64,000 nt of DNA from Buchnera aphidicola (Cinara piceae) (GCF_900699035.1 NZ_LR217739.1:186001-250000), one strand, 5' to 3'; positions 9,870 to 20,909 are shown, counted from the first letter of the stretch. Translations and numbers: made by a program. The notes: generated by a model from the sequence alone, not told the origin.

Positions 9870-10715
9870 TTATTTTATTTTTACTTTAATATTTAAATAA
9901 ATTTTTTTTTGAAATAATTTTTCTATTTTATATTGTGACTGTATTTTACATTTTTTTATTTTTCCTCCTTTATTTCCTATAATTATTTTTTTATGTCGTA
10001 TATTTTTAATAAAAATTATACTAAGAATAATATATTTATTTTTTATATTTTTATAAAAATCAGTAATAAATACAGTAAATGAATATACTAATTCTTTATT
10101 TAAAAGATTAATTAATGTTTCTCGGATTATCTCAGTAACTAAAAATTGTTTTGTACAAGTAGTTTTCTTTTTATTTACATGTGCATGATTAGATATTGGT
10201 ATTTTTTTTTTTATGTAAATTAATAAATTTTTTAAATATATATTTTTTTTTGCTGAAATTAAAAAAATTTCTTTATTAGAAGTTAATTTACTAATTTTCA
10301 AAATAAATGGTAACAATAATTTTTTATCATCTATAAGATCAATTTTGTTAATTACTATAATATAATTATTATTATTTTTTTTAATATATTTTAAAAGTCT
10401 GTTTTCTTCTTTAGACCAAATAAAACCACTAATTAAAAAAATTATTATATTCATTTCATTTATTAGATTAAAAGTATCTCTTAATTTTTTTTTTTCAATA
10501 TTATTTGTATAATTATTTTTTAAACCCGGTGAATCAATTAATTCAAATTGAGTTAAATTAGAAGTATAAACCCCCGTGATATGTGTTTGTGTAGTATTCT
10601 TTTTATGTGATATAATAGAAATATTCGATTTTATTAATTTATTTAATAAAGTTGATTTACCTACATTAGTTCGACCAACTATAATTACTTTTCCAAAAAA
10701 AGTATTTTTTTTCAT
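9870..10715 (-). CDS. era: Era, GTPase for 16S rRNA maturation and 30S assembly
   Basis: A 281-residue GTP-binding protein (E. coli 301). G-domain motifs in order: G1 [14 protein letters not shown] (about residues 14-27), G3 DSPG (about 61-64), G4 NKID (about 123-126) and G5 SAKK. The C-terminal part holds a KH RNA-binding domain with [10 protein letters not shown] corresponding to the GxxG loop. It binds the 3' end of 16S rRNA. It starts 7 bp after the rnc stop and is probably translated from the same transcript. The C-terminal region is strongly lysine/isoleucine-biased but complete. Confidence 0.95.
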   Translation of the reverse strand: MKKNTFFGKVIIVGRTNVGKSTLLNKLIKSNISIISHKKNTTQTHITGVYTSNLTQFELIDSPGLKNNYTNNIEKKKLRDTFNLINEMNIIIFLISGFIWSKEENRLLKYIKKNNNNYIIVINKIDLIDDKKLLLPFILKISKLTSNKEIFLISAKKNIYLKNLLIYIKKKIPISNHAHVNKKKTTCTKQFLVTEIIRETLINLLNKELVYSFTVFITDFYKNIKNKYIILSIIFIKNIRHKKIIIGNKGGKIKKCKIQSQYKIEKLFQKKIYLNIKVKIK

Positions 10716-10722
10716 AAATATT

Positions 10723-11403
10723 CTATTCTACCTCCAATCGAATTAATGCATTTTGAGCAGCATCTTGTTCAGCTTTTCTACGACTAGCTCCGATTCCAAT
10801 TAATATTTCTGATAATCCATTTATTTTACAATAAATAGTAAAAATTTGATTATGTGCAGCTCCATATATTTGTCCTACATGATATATTGGCAATGGAAAA
10901 TGTTTTGATTGTAAAAATTCTTGTAATCTAGTTTTTGGGTCCTTTTTTGTTCCGATCGGACTCATTTTTTTAAAACGTTTTTTGTACCACTGTAAAACTA
11001 TTTGTTCTACAGTATAAAGATTACTATCTAAAAATATACTAGCTATAATTGCTTCAATAGCATTTGCTAATATTGACTCACGTTTAAAACCTCCGCTTTT
11101 TTTTTCTCCTTGCCCTAATTTAATATAATTACCTAAAGAAAATTCAGATGCAATTTCTGCTAATGTATTTCCTCTAACTAATGTCGCTCTCATTCTACTC
11201 ATCCCTCCTTCATTTACTTTAGGAAAATGATGATATAATGCTTTAGCTATAATAAAACTCAGAATAGAATCACCAAGAAATTCTAATCTTTCATTATGTT
11301 TTTTACTTGCACTTCTATGGGTTAAGGCATGCTTCAATAATGATACATTAGTAAATTTATAGCCAAGAAATTTTTGTATTTTTCTTATAATCATTAGATT
11401 CAT
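10723..11403 (-). CDS. rnc: Ribonuclease III
   Basis: 226 residues when started at the ATG at 11403, exactly the E. coli length and alignment ([19 protein letters not shown]). A longer in-frame extension of 19 residues upstream (to 11460) is hydrophobic, unconserved and rejected. The signature [14 protein letters not shown] (about residues 34-47) and acidic [13 protein letters not shown] (about 110-122) form the catalytic site; the C-terminal double-stranded RNA-binding domain ends in [15 protein letters not shown]. Its natural target in this window is the 21-bp stem around the 16S gene. It lies between lepB and era as in E. coli. Confidence 0.96.
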   Translation of the reverse strand: MNLMIIRKIQKFLGYKFTNVSLLKHALTHRSASKKHNERLEFLGDSILSFIIAKALYHHFPKVNEGGMSRMRATLVRGNTLAEIASEFSLGNYIKLGQGEKKSGGFKRESILANAIEAIIASIFLDSNLYTVEQIVLQWYKKRFKKMSPIGTKKDPKTRLQEFLQSKHFPLPIYHVGQIYGAAHNQIFTIYCKINGLSEILIGIGASRRKAEQDAAQNALIRLEVE

Positions 11404-11486
11404 GTTACACCAGTTAAAAATTAAAATAATTAATATATTTACTTTAAAAATATTATTCAATTTAATATTTATGATATAAAATAATT

Positions 11487-12376
11487 TTATTGAATTTTTT
11501 TAAAAATTCTATGGAAACGTATGATATTTAACCATTTTTTACTTTTATAATTTATACTAAACCATATATATTTTGCTTTTCCTAATATATTTTTTTTTTT
11601 AACTAAACCACATAATCTACTATCTGAGCTTTTATCTCGATTATCCCCCATAACAAAATATTGATTTTTAGGAATTATCCACATCCATTTTGTTTTATGT
11701 TTATTATATAAATATAAAGAATTTTTTATACCATGAAATAAGATTATATCATGTATATGATATTTGAATTTTTCTTGATATTTTTCTTGTATTAATGAAC
11801 GGTATGTATGAAAATATTTATTATTAAAATTTTTATTATTTTTTATAATATTAAGTGTAAAATTATTTATTTTTTCTTTTTTATTATAAGTAATTGTATA
11901 TTTATTATTTATTTTTTTAAAAATATATATTCTTTTTGTAAAAGGATTATAAAAAACCATATCTCCCGGCAAACCAATAACACGTTTAATATAATTTAAG
12001 CGTGTATTTTTTGGATATTGAAATATGATAATATCATTTCTTTTTGGTTGATAATTATTAAATTTGATTTTTTTAATTAAATTTTTTATATTATAAAAAA
12101 ATTTTTGAACTAATATATAATCACCGGTCAATAAAGACGGATTCATTGAACTTGAAGAAACAGTAAATGACTGAAAGATAAATAATCTTATACTGATAAT
12201 AAAAATTATTAAAAATAAATCTTTTAACAACTCTTTTAATAATTTTTTTATATTTTTTTTTTTTGTGTGTTTTTTTGATAAAAATAATTATAAAAATCAT
12301 TTATATAACTAAATATATAAAAAAAAATTAATATACAAGTTATAACAATAACTATATGTTTTATTAAAAATTTCAT
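11487..12376 (-). pseudogene. lepB: LepB, signal peptidase I, with a -1 frameshift at an A12 tract
   Basis: Leader peptidase removes signal peptides at the inner membrane. The catalytic part (246 residues after a TTG at 12230) has the Ser box SSSSMNPSLLTGDYILV, the Lys box NYIKRVIGLPGD and MGDNRDKSSDSR. Upstream, an ATG at 12376, 29 bp after lepA, opens a second frame encoding the first membrane helix (HIVIVITCILIFFYIFSY) and ending two codons after lysines. The frames meet in a 12-base A-run of the coding strand (12253-12264). A thirteenth A would join them into a 296-residue LepB with two membrane helices like the E. coli enzyme (324). Without it, only an N-terminally shortened single-helix enzyme from an internal start could be made. 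All catalytic residues lie after the lesion and are intact. Confidence 0.85.
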
Positions 12377-12405
12377 ATGTATATTAAAATATCCTATTTT
12401 GATTA

Positions 12406-14196
12406 TTAATCTATTTGTAATATTGAAAAAAATATTTCTTGAGGAATTTTGACATTCCCGATGATCTTCATTCTTTTTTTTCCTTTTTTTTGTTTTTGTA
12501 ACAATTTTTTTTTACGACTAATATCACCCCCATAGCATTTTGATAATACATTTTTTCTAAGTTGTTGAACATTTACTCTAGAAATGATGCTATTTTCAAT
12601 AGCAGCTTGAATAGGTACATTAAACTGATGTCTTGGTATTATTTTTTTTATTTTTTCTATTATATTTTTAGCAATACGAATCGAATTTTTTCTATGACAA
12701 ATAGATGATAACGCATCAATTTTTATAGAATTGATTAAAATATCCATTTTAACTAAATCACTTTTTTTAAAACCAATTAAATTATATTCTAATGAAGCAT
12801 ATCCACTAGAAATAGATTTCAATTGATCAAAAAAATTTGAAATTACTTCTGATAATGGAATTTCATATTGAATAACAGTCTTTTTATTGTGATATATTAA
12901 ATTTTTTTGTATACCTCTTTTTTTAATACATAAATTAATAATTTCTCCAATGTATTTAGTTGGTGTTAAAATATTACAAAAAGCTATTGGTTCTCTAATT
13001 TCATAAATTAAATGTGTATGAGGAAATTTTATAGGATTATCTAAATAAATTATTTTTTTATTTTTTATTAAAACTATTTCATATACAACAGTAGGTGCTG
13101 TTAAAATAATTTCTATATTATATTCTCGTTCTAAACGTGATTGAATGATTTCCATGTGTAATATTCCTAAAAATCCACATCTAAATCCAAATCCTAATGC
13201 TTGTGAATTTTCAGGTTCATAAAACAAAGAAGAATCATTTAATTGAAGTTTATTTAAAGCTTCTTTAAATTGATTATATTGATTATTTTTAATTGGAAAT
13301 AACCCGGCATATATTTTTGGTTTAATTTTTTGAAAACCGGATAATATATTAGTAGAAGGATTTTTAAATGATGTAATGGTTTCACCTACTAGTATAGAAT
13401 GAATATTTTTAATTCCACAGATAATCCATCCAACTTCACCGCAAGATAATATTGATTTTAAAATTCTTTTTGGTGTAAAAATACCTAATTGTTCAACCTG
13501 ATATACTTGTTTAGTTCTTAAAATATAGATTTTATCCTTTTTTTTTATAAATCCGTTTTTTATACGTACCAAGGAAACTACACCTAAATATTTATCAAAC
13601 CAAGAATCAATGACCAACGCTTGTAATGGATTATTAATATTTCCTTTAGGAGAAGGAATAACTGTTATAATTTTTTCTAATAGTTCTGGTATTCCTTTTC
13701 CTGTTTTTGCTGAACATAAAACAATATCTTTTGTTGAAATTCCAATAATATCTTTTATATCCTGACATACTTGTTTTGGACGAGCGTTAGGTAAATCTAT
13801 TTTATTTAAAATTGGTAAAATTGATAAATTCATTTTTAAAGCACTATGGCAATTTGCAACTGTTTGAGCTTGAACACTTTGAGCTGCATCTATTATTAAT
13901 AAAGCACCTTCACATGCTGATAACGCTCGTGAAACTTCATAAGCAAAATTTACATGCCCGGGTGTATCAATAAAATTTAAACAAAAATTTTTTCCTTTTT
14001 TAGATGTATAATTTATTGTTACACTTTGAGCTTTAATTGTAATACCACGTTCACGTTCTAAGTCCATTGTATCTAAAACCTGTTCTGACATCTCTCTTTG
14101 AGTCAACCCACCACAAATCTGTATTAATCGATCAGATAACGTAGATTTTCCATGATCTATGTGAGCAATAATAGAAAAATTTCTTATATATTTCAT
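12406..14196 (-). CDS. lepA: Elongation factor 4 (LepA), ribosomal back-translocase GTPase
   Basis: A 596-residue translational GTPase (E. coli 599), starting at the second of two adjacent ATGs by alignment with [19 protein letters not shown]. Motifs: [10 protein letters not shown] (G1), [11 protein letters not shown] (G3), NKIDLPNA (G4), SAKTGKG (G5); then domains II, III and V, and the LepA-specific C-terminal domain ending in [19 protein letters not shown] and [11 protein letters not shown]. First gene of the cluster leading to acpS. Confidence 0.97.
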   Translation of the reverse strand: MKYIRNFSIIAHIDHGKSTLSDRLIQICGGLTQREMSEQVLDTMDLERERGITIKAQSVTINYTSKKGKNFCLNFIDTPGHVNFAYEVSRALSACEGALLIIDAAQSVQAQTVANCHSALKMNLSILPILNKIDLPNARPKQVCQDIKDIIGISTKDIVLCSAKTGKGIPELLEKIITVIPSPKGNINNPLQALVIDSWFDKYLGVVSLVRIKNGFIKKKDKIYILRTKQVYQVEQLGIFTPKRILKSILSCGEVGWIICGIKNIHSILVGETITSFKNPSTNILSGFQKIKPKIYAGLFPIKNNQYNQFKEALNKLQLNDSSLFYEPENSQALGFGFRCGFLGILHMEIIQSRLEREYNIEIILTAPTVVYEIVLIKNKKIIYLDNPIKFPHTHLIYEIREPIAFCNILTPTKYIGEIINLCIKKRGIQKNLIYHNKKTVIQYEIPLSEVISNFFDQLKSISSGYASLEYNLIGFKKSDLVKMDILINSIKIDALSSICHRKNSIRIAKNIIEKIKKIIPRHQFNVPIQAAIENSIISRVNVQQLRKNVLSKCYGGDISRKKKLLQKQKKGKKRMKIIGNVKIPQEIFFSILQID

Positions 14197-14501
14197 CATA
14201 TAACTAGTGTACCATTTGTTTTAATTTTGATCTAATAAATTTTATTATTAAAATAATAATACAATATATATTATTGTAAATAATTTTAATAAACACTTTT
14301 TATAATTATAATATATTATATATAATTAATTATATATAAAATTATAAAAATTTTTATCTATTTTATGCATTTATTTATTTATAATAAAAATTATATTTTA
14401 TATAATAAAATAAATTAAATTAATAATAAAAAATATTTTTAAGATTATCTATTGTTTAGATAAAAAATAAAATAAATATAATTACTTAAATAGTGATAAA
14501 A

Positions 14502-15605
14502 ATGAAGAAAAAAAAAGTTATTTTAGCTATGTCAGGAGGTGTTGATTCTTCTGTTTCAGCTTGGTTATTGCTAAAAGCAGGATATTACGTAGAAGGTTTA
14601 TTTATGAAAAATTGGGATGAAGATGATACCAGTAGTTATTGTTCCGCTAAAATTGACTTAATAGATGCAAAATCTGTTTGTAAAAAATTAGGTATTGTTT
14701 TACATAAAATTAATTTTTCTATAGAATATTGGGAAAAAGTATTTCAAAAATTTATATCAGAATATAAAAAAGGGCATACACCGAATCCAGACATTTTATG
14801 TAATAAATTTATTAAATTTAATATCTGTTTAAATTTTGCATTTAAACATTTACAAGCAGATTATTTCTCTACTGGGCATTATGCTACAATTAAAAAAAAA
14901 AATAATAACTTTTATTTATACAAAGCTATTGATGCAGAAAAAGATCAAAGTTATTTTTTATATACCCTGAAATCAAATATTCTATCTAAAATTTTTTTTC
15001 CATTATCTAAAATAAAAAAACATCAAACACGAATAATAGCTAAAAAAATAAAATTATCGGTTCATAAAAAAAAAGATTCAACTGGAATTTGTTTTATTCA
15101 GCCTAAAAAATTTAATTTATTTTTAAATCGTTATATTCCTTATAAAACGGGAAAAATATTAACAATGTCTGGAGAATTTATAGGATTACATATAGGTTGC
15201 GAATATTATACAATCGGTCAAAGAAAAGGATTAAAAATTGGCGGTAAAAAAAATAAAAATATGTATCCATGGTATGTAGTAAAAAAAAATATCTCTTCTA
15301 ACACTCTTAGAGTAGTACAAGGTAATGGTAATCCTTATTTACTATCATATGGATTTTTAACAAAGAAAATCCATTGGATCAATAACAAACCAAATTTATT
15401 AAAAATAAAATGTATGGTGCAAATTCGATATAGATATACTCCAGTTATTTGTCAGATTCATATTCATAAAAACAATCATTATATAACAGTGCTTTTTAAT
15501 AAACCTAATTTGTGCGTTACAATAGGTCAATCAGCAGTATTTTATCATCAAGATTTATGTCTTGGCGGGGCAATTATAAAAAAAAATATACCATATTTAC
15601 CATAA
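14502..15605 (+). CDS. mnmA: tRNA-specific 2-thiouridylase
   Basis: 367 residues from the ATG at 14502 (E. coli 368); a GTG nine bases upstream is in frame but unneeded. It thiolates U34 of tRNA-Lys, -Glu and -Gln, the tRNAs reading the A-ending codons that dominate this genome. Motifs: [15 protein letters not shown] (ATP pyrophosphatase P-loop), [20 protein letters not shown] with the first catalytic Cys, and [10 protein letters not shown] with the second Cys; [13 protein letters not shown] in the central domain. Stands alone, divergent from lepA across a 305-bp AT-rich spacer (14197-14501) in which I see no gene. Confidence 0.96.
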   Translation: MKKKKVILAMSGGVDSSVSAWLLLKAGYYVEGLFMKNWDEDDTSSYCSAKIDLIDAKSVCKKLGIVLHKINFSIEYWEKVFQKFISEYKKGHTPNPDILCNKFIKFNICLNFAFKHLQADYFSTGHYATIKKKNNNFYLYKAIDAEKDQSYFLYTLKSNILSKIFFPLSKIKKHQTRIIAKKIKLSVHKKKDSTGICFIQPKKFNLFLNRYIPYKTGKILTMSGEFIGLHIGCEYYTIGQRKGLKIGGKKNKNMYPWYVVKKNISSNTLRVVQGNGNPYLLSYGFLTKKIHWINNKPNLLKIKCMVQIRYRYTPVICQIHIHKNNHYITVLFNKPNLCVTIGQSAVFYHQDLCLGGAIIKKNIPYLP

Positions 15606-15778
15606 TTTAAAATTAATATTTATTTAAAATATAAAATTAAAAATTTATAAAAAATAATTTTATCAAAAATAAATACAAAAAATACTAAATCAGTATAATG
15701 ATTACTATGTTCGTGTAAATTAATTAGTTTATATTTATATATAATGTTATGATTAAAGTAATAGAGGTATTATAATGT

Positions 15779-16543
15779 ATGTCTTTTTTAAAAAATAAAA
15801 AAATTTTGATCTTTGGTGTTAAAAATTATTTTTCAATTGCATGGGGGATAGCTATATCTATGTATAAACAAAAAGCTAAATTAGCATTTGTTTATCATAA
15901 TAAAAAATCAAAACAAAAAATAATACCGCTTGCAAAAGAAGTTAATTCTAAAATTATTCTACAATGCGATGTTAATTCTGATGAATCAATAAAAAAATTA
16001 TTTATAAAATTATTTAAAATATGGGGTATGTTTGACGGAATTATACATTCCATAGCTTATGTGCCTCGAATTCAGTTGAATAAAGATTTTATTAAAACAA
16101 TTAATCGTATCAATTTTTTAAATGCAATTGAAACTAATTCATTTAGTTTAATAGCAATTATAAAAGAAGCTGAAAAATTTCTTAATAAAAAATCTTCTAT
16201 TTTAACTTTAACTTATATAGGTGCAATTAAATGTATCCCTTATTATAATATTATGGGTATTACAAAAGCTGCATTAGAATCTAGTGTACGTTATCTATCT
16301 ATTTCTATGGGAAAAAAAAATATACGAGTTAATGCAATTTCTTCTGGTTCTATTAAAACAACTGCATCATATGTAATAAAAAATTTTCATAAAATAATGA
16401 GTACCGATCGAAATTATTCACCTTTAAATAGAAATGTTACTACAAAAGAAATAGGAAATGTAGCTGCATTTTTATGTTCTGATTTATCTAGTGGGATAAC
16501 GGGACAAGTTATATATGTAGATGTTGGAAGAAATATAATGTAA
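15779..16543 (+). CDS. fabI: Enoyl-[acyl-carrier-protein] reductase (NADH)
   Basis: The 254-residue product (E. coli 262) is the last-step reductase of fatty-acid elongation. It has the atypical short-chain dehydrogenase pattern of FabI: KILIFGVKNYFSIAWGIA for NADH binding, LQCDVNSDESI, and the active-site Y-x6-K as YNIMGITKAALE, followed by RVNAISSGSIKTTA. An AGAGG sequence at 15763-15767 supports this start; another ATG at 15775 leads to a stop after seven codons. The C-terminal tail is slightly shorter than in E. coli. It probably supplies octanoyl-ACP for lipoylation as well as membrane lipids. Confidence 0.95.
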   Translation: MSFLKNKKILIFGVKNYFSIAWGIAISMYKQKAKLAFVYHNKKSKQKIIPLAKEVNSKIILQCDVNSDESIKKLFIKLFKIWGMFDGIIHSIAYVPRIQLNKDFIKTINRINFLNAIETNSFSLIAIIKEAEKFLNKKSSILTLTYIGAIKCIPYYNIMGITKAALESSVRYLSISMGKKNIRVNAISSGSIKTTASYVIKNFHKIMSTDRNYSPLNRNVTTKEIGNVAAFLCSDLSSGITGQVIYVDVGRNIM

Positions 16544-16726
16544 AAATTATCATAAATGGTATATGATTTCCATTAAATAAAAATTATTTATTTTTATTCA
16601 ATAAAATTAATATTGATTAAATATTAACATACTTAAAAGAATAAATAATGTGTTTATTAAACAATATATAAAGCATTTATTTAAATTTATTTTTTTAATA
16701 ATAAAAAATTATTAGGTTGTTATATT

Positions 16727-18676
16727 ATGTTTCAGAATAATCCTTTACTTATAAAATTAAAAAATAAGTTACATAAGAAAAAACCAAGAGTTGAAGGAAT
16801 CGTAAAAAGCACTACTAAAGGTTTTGGATTTTTAGAAGTTGATTCTAGAACAACATATTTTATTCCTTCTAAAAATATGAAAAAAGTTATACACGGGGAT
16901 AAGATAATAGGTTTGATTGAACAAGAAAATAATAAAGAAATTATATATCCTGAAAAATTGATAGAACCTTTTTTAAAAATATTTATAGGTTCAATATATA
17001 AAAAAAATAATTGTCTATATATACAATCAAGTTATCCTTATATACGAAATACAGTATTTTACCCATATAAAACTTCTTTAGTGCGACCATGGAAACATGG
17101 AGATTGGGTAATTGCGGAACTAAAAGAACATAGATTACATAATAATAATCATTTTAGTGTAAAAATTATAAAATTTATCTCTGAAAAAAATAATCCTTTA
17201 TCACCATGGTATGTTATATTAACACGGCATAATTTAGAAAAAAAATCACCAATAGTTAATTTTGTAAATTTGTCCTCTTATGATGTTTATAATAATAATC
17301 GCATAGATCTAACATCTTTAGATTTTATTACTATTGATAACTGTAATACTAAAGATATTGATGATGCTCTTTTTGTAGAGCAAACAGAGAATAATACATT
17401 TATTCTGACTGTAGCAATTGCAGATCCTACAGAATATATATTAGAAAATACTGAAATAGATAATATAGCTAAAAAACGTGTTTTTACTAATTATTTACCA
17501 GGATTAAATATTTCTATGTTACCTAAAGAACTTTCTGAAAACACCTGTTCTTTAAAACCTCATGTAAAACGACCAGTTTTAGCGTGTCGAATAATAATTG
17601 ATAATCAAGGCAATATTATAACAAAAAAAATAGATTTTTTTTTAGCATGGGTTAAATCAAAAAGTAAATTATCATATGAAAAAGTATCTGATTGGCTAGA
17701 AAAAATAGGAACATGGAAACCAAAAGATAAAAAGATTGAAAAACAGATATTATTGTTAAAAAAAATATATATTATTCGCAATATTTGGAGAAAAAAAAAT
17801 GCTTTAATATTTAAAGATCGTTTAGAATACAAATTCAATATATCTAAAACATGGGAAATATTAAATATTTCAATGGAAAAAAGAAGAATAGCACATAAAA
17901 TTATTGAAGAATCTATGATTACAGCTAATATTTGTGCAGCTAATTTTTTAGATAAAAAATTAGGATTCGGATTATACAATACACATTCTGGTTTTGATAT
18001 ATTTAACGCGAAAAATGTTATTGAATTTTTAAAACAGTATAATATTTTTTATACAGTAGAAGAAATTATGACCTTATCTGGTTTTTGTAAATTAAAAAGA
18101 TCATTAGACAAATTGTGTAATGAATATGTTAATTATAGAATTCATCGCTTTCAATCTTTTGGTGAAATAAGTCTTTTTTCTAAACCGCATTTTTCTTTAG
18201 GTTTGGATTCATATGCTACTTGGACATCTCCAATTAGAAAATATAGTGATATGATTAATCATAGATTAATAAAATCTGTCATAACAGGAAAAAGTAGTAT
18301 TGTCAAACCTGATAATATTTTAATATCACATATTATTAACCGAAAAAGAAAAATTCGAATAGCACAGAGAGAAATAGAAGAATGGTTATATGTGAAATTT
18401 TTTGATAAAAAAAATTATAATAATGTATCTTACCAAGCAAATATTATTGATATTTTAAAAGGAGGAATTCGTGCTCGTTTATTAAAAAATGGTGCTTTTA
18501 TTTTTATTCCAGCTCTGTATATCCATAATATACGTAATGAATTAGTTTTTCATCCAGAATTAGGGGTTATTTATATAAAAAATAAAATTCATTATAAAGT
18601 ATCAGATAATATAATTGTACATTTATTAATTATAAATAATCATACTAAAACAATCATTGCTTCTATTGTTAACTAA
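16727..18676 (+). CDS. rnb: Exoribonuclease II
   Basis: A 649-residue RNB-family 3'-5' exoribonuclease (E. coli 644). It has N-terminal cold-shock domains (KGFGFLEVDSRTTYFIP), the RNB catalytic block DNCNTKDIDDALFVEQ with the metal-binding Asp residues, ADPTEYI, then HSGFDIFNAKNV and the motif WTSPIRKYSDMINHRLI, and a C-terminal S1 domain (LKGGIRARLLKNGAFIFIP). It degrades unstructured mRNA. TTAGG lies before the ATG. Same strand as fabI, 183 bp downstream. Confidence 0.96.
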   Translation: MFQNNPLLIKLKNKLHKKKPRVEGIVKSTTKGFGFLEVDSRTTYFIPSKNMKKVIHGDKIIGLIEQENNKEIIYPEKLIEPFLKIFIGSIYKKNNCLYIQSSYPYIRNTVFYPYKTSLVRPWKHGDWVIAELKEHRLHNNNHFSVKIIKFISEKNNPLSPWYVILTRHNLEKKSPIVNFVNLSSYDVYNNNRIDLTSLDFITIDNCNTKDIDDALFVEQTENNTFILTVAIADPTEYILENTEIDNIAKKRVFTNYLPGLNISMLPKELSENTCSLKPHVKRPVLACRIIIDNQGNIITKKIDFFLAWVKSKSKLSYEKVSDWLEKIGTWKPKDKKIEKQILLLKKIYIIRNIWRKKNALIFKDRLEYKFNISKTWEILNISMEKRRIAHKIIEESMITANICAANFLDKKLGFGLYNTHSGFDIFNAKNVIEFLKQYNIFYTVEEIMTLSGFCKLKRSLDKLCNEYVNYRIHRFQSFGEISLFSKPHFSLGLDSYATWTSPIRKYSDMINHRLIKSVITGKSSIVKPDNILISHIINRKRKIRIAQREIEEWLYVKFFDKKNYNNVSYQANIIDILKGGIRARLLKNGAFIFIPALYIHNIRNELVFHPELGVIYIKNKIHYKVSDNIIVHLLIINNHTKTIIASIVN

Positions 18677-19257
18677 AATATATTAAAAACATAATTATAT
18701 ATTAATATAATATGTTTTTTATTAAAAATTTATAAACATTATATAAATTATTAGTTATAAATCAATTAAGAATTTAATATAAATTTTTTAAATTCTGATT
18801 TATCTATATATTTAATTCGTTTTACTATACTATTTATTATAGTAAATCTAATGAATATCACTCTAATATTTTTATAGAAAATAAATCTATAAAACCGAAA
18901 AAAAGAAGTCAGATAAATAAAATTATATATTTTATTATTGATATTATTTTATGTATAAAATTATTTTTTTTATTTTTTATCTGAATTTTTTTAATATTTA
19001 TATAAATTTTTATATATTACCAATAGTATATGAATATTAATAACTAATTTTTTATTATTAAAAATAAGTAAATTAATAAAAAAAAGAAAAAAATAAAATA
19101 AATCATAAAATTACTGCTTGTTATAGTATTTAATAGATTGATTAATAAGGTAAAATCTATTTTTTGCATTATATTTAATTAAAATATTTATATATATATT
19201 TTAAAATATAATTTTAACTTTTCAATTTCTTTAATTTTAATTTATAACACTAAAAAA
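18677..19257. other. 581-bp gene-free spacer between rnb and lipB
   Basis: No ORF with recognisable homology. It has two inverted repeats: TTTACTATA (18821-18829) with TATAGTAAA (18838-18846), a 9-bp hairpin with an 8-base loop that could end the rnb transcript, and a longer imperfect one starting TCAGATAAA (18909) and closing at TTTATCTGA near 18984. In E. coli ybeD precedes lipB; a fully decayed remnant cannot be excluded but I see no protein similarity. Confidence 0.5.
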
Positions 19258-19874
19258 ATGAATATTATTATACGAGATTTAGGTTTATGTCATTGGATGA
19301 ATATAGAAAAAAGAATGAAAAAATTTACACAAAACAGAAATAAAAATACAATTGATGAATTGTGGTTTTTAGAACATTACCCTGTTTTTACTTATGGCGC
19401 TTCAGAAAAAAAATATTGTGTTTCACATATTAATAATATTCCGGTATTTCAATCTATTAGAGGTGGAAAAATTACTTTTCATGGGCCCGGACAATTAATT
19501 ATATATTTATTAATTAATTTACAAAGAAAAAAAATTAAATTTTATGAATTAGTGCAAAAAATTGAAGTATTAATTATTCAATTATTAAAATTCTTAAATA
19601 TATCAGCGCATACAGAAGAAAAATGGCCAGGTGTATATGTTAAAAAAAAAAAATTTGTTCATTAGGTTTTAGAATTATAAATGGTTGCTCTTTACATGGA
19701 TTAGCTTTAAATATTGATATGAATTTAAATCCTTTTAAATATATTAATCCTTGTGGAAATAAAGATATAATAATGACACAAATAAAGGATTTTAATAAAA
19801 ATATTAGTATAAAAGAAATCAAGAAAATTTTTATACAAAAATTTTGTATGTTCTTTAATTATATATTAATATAA
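19258..19874 (+). pseudogene. lipB: LipB, octanoyltransferase, with a -1 frameshift at an A12 tract
   Basis: LipB moves octanoyl from acyl carrier protein to lipoyl domains such as that of SucB. The first frame (135 residues) has EHYPVFTYGA, SIRGGKITFHGPGQLI and WPGVYV, then hits a stop. After a 12-base A-run (19642-19653) the neighbouring frame continues exactly as LipB should: [20 protein letters not shown], then INPCG, to a stop at 19872-19874. One added A gives a 205-residue protein (E. coli 213). The acyl-thioester Cys (in NGCSLHG) lies after the lesion, so the short form would be dead. No other damage is visible. I infer that it is still functional through slippage, or very recently lost, or a homopolymer sequencing error. 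Confidence 0.87.
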
Positions 19875-19967
19875 TATTAATTATTTTTTATATATTCAAT
19901 ATATATTAAAATATATAATTTTATTAGCTTATTTTAATTAATAAATATAAATTAGAGCAAAATAAAT

Positions 19968-20909
19968 ATGTTTCAGAAAAAAAAAATAAATATATTGCAT
20001 CAAAAAGAAAAAAATACACATCACATATCTACAATTTTATCTTCTAATGAATTTAAATCTATTTTAAAAAAACCAAATTGGTTAAAAGTTAGATTACCTT
20101 CTAATTTATATAAAATTAATAAAATTAAAAATATATTAAAAAATAACAAACTTCATTCTGTATGTGAGGAAGCGCATTGTCCAAATTTATCAGAATGTTT
20201 TAATAATGGAACAGCGACATTTATGATATTAGGTTCTATATGTACTCGTAAATGCCCTTTTTGTGCAGTCAAAAAAGGAAGAGCTTTAATGGTAGATACT
20301 GATGAACCTAGAAAAATATTTGATGTTATTTTAAAATTAAATTTGAAATATGTTGTTTTAACATCTGTATCTAGAGACGATTTAAAGGATGGAGGAGCAG
20401 AACATTTTTCTAAATGTATTTATACAATTCGAAAAAAAAAAAATATAAAAATAGAAATTTTAGTTCCTGATTTTAGAGGTAGAGAAAAAATAGCATTAAA
20501 TAAAATTAATAAATATCCTCCGGATGTATTTAATCATAACATTGAAAATGTTCCTAGATTATATTCGTCTGTACGCCCAGGAGCAAATTATATAAAATCT
20601 TTAAATTTATTATATGAATTTAAAAAAATATGTCCTAATATACCTACAAAATCTGGATTAATGTTAGGTTTAGGTGAAAAAAAGAATGAAGTTATTTCTG
20701 TATTAAAAGATTTAAAATCAGTAGGTGTATCAATTATTACAATGGGGCAATATATGCAACCTAGTAAAAATCATTTATTAGTAAAAAAATATGTTCAACC
20801 TAAAGAATTTATAATTTTTCGAAATATAGCATTATCATTAGGTTTTTCCAAAGTTTTTTCAGGTCCTTTTGTTAGATCTTCTTATCATGCTGATAAACAA
20901 TATCTATAA
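19968..20909 (+). CDS. lipA: Lipoyl synthase (radical SAM)
   Basis: The 313-residue product (E. coli 321) inserts two sulfurs into octanoyl groups. Both iron-sulfur clusters are supported: the auxiliary cluster motif CEEAHCPNLSEC (about residues 64-75) and the radical SAM motif CTRKCPFC (about 92-99), followed by DTDEPRKI. The C-terminal RSSYHAD carries the conserved Ser cluster ligand. It follows lipB by 93 bp. Being intact, it argues that lipoylation is needed, which makes the frameshift in lipB more notable. Confidence 0.97.
   Translation: MFQKKKINILHQKEKNTHHISTILSSNEFKSILKKPNWLKVRLPSNLYKINKIKNILKNNKLHSVCEEAHCPNLSECFNNGTATFMILGSICTRKCPFCAVKKGRALMVDTDEPRKIFDVILKLNLKYVVLTSVSRDDLKDGGAEHFSKCIYTIRKKKNIKIEILVPDFRGREKIALNKINKYPPDVFNHNIENVPRLYSSVRPGANYIKSLNLLYEFKKICPNIPTKSGLMLGLGEKKNEVISVLKDLKSVGVSIITMGQYMQPSKNHLLVKKYVQPKEFIIFRNIALSLGFSKVFSGPFVRSSYHADKQYL

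Noticed and set aside
11404..11460. 19-residue upstream extension of rnc
   Set aside because: Hydrophobic and unconserved; the ATG at 11403 gives exactly the E. coli length and alignment.
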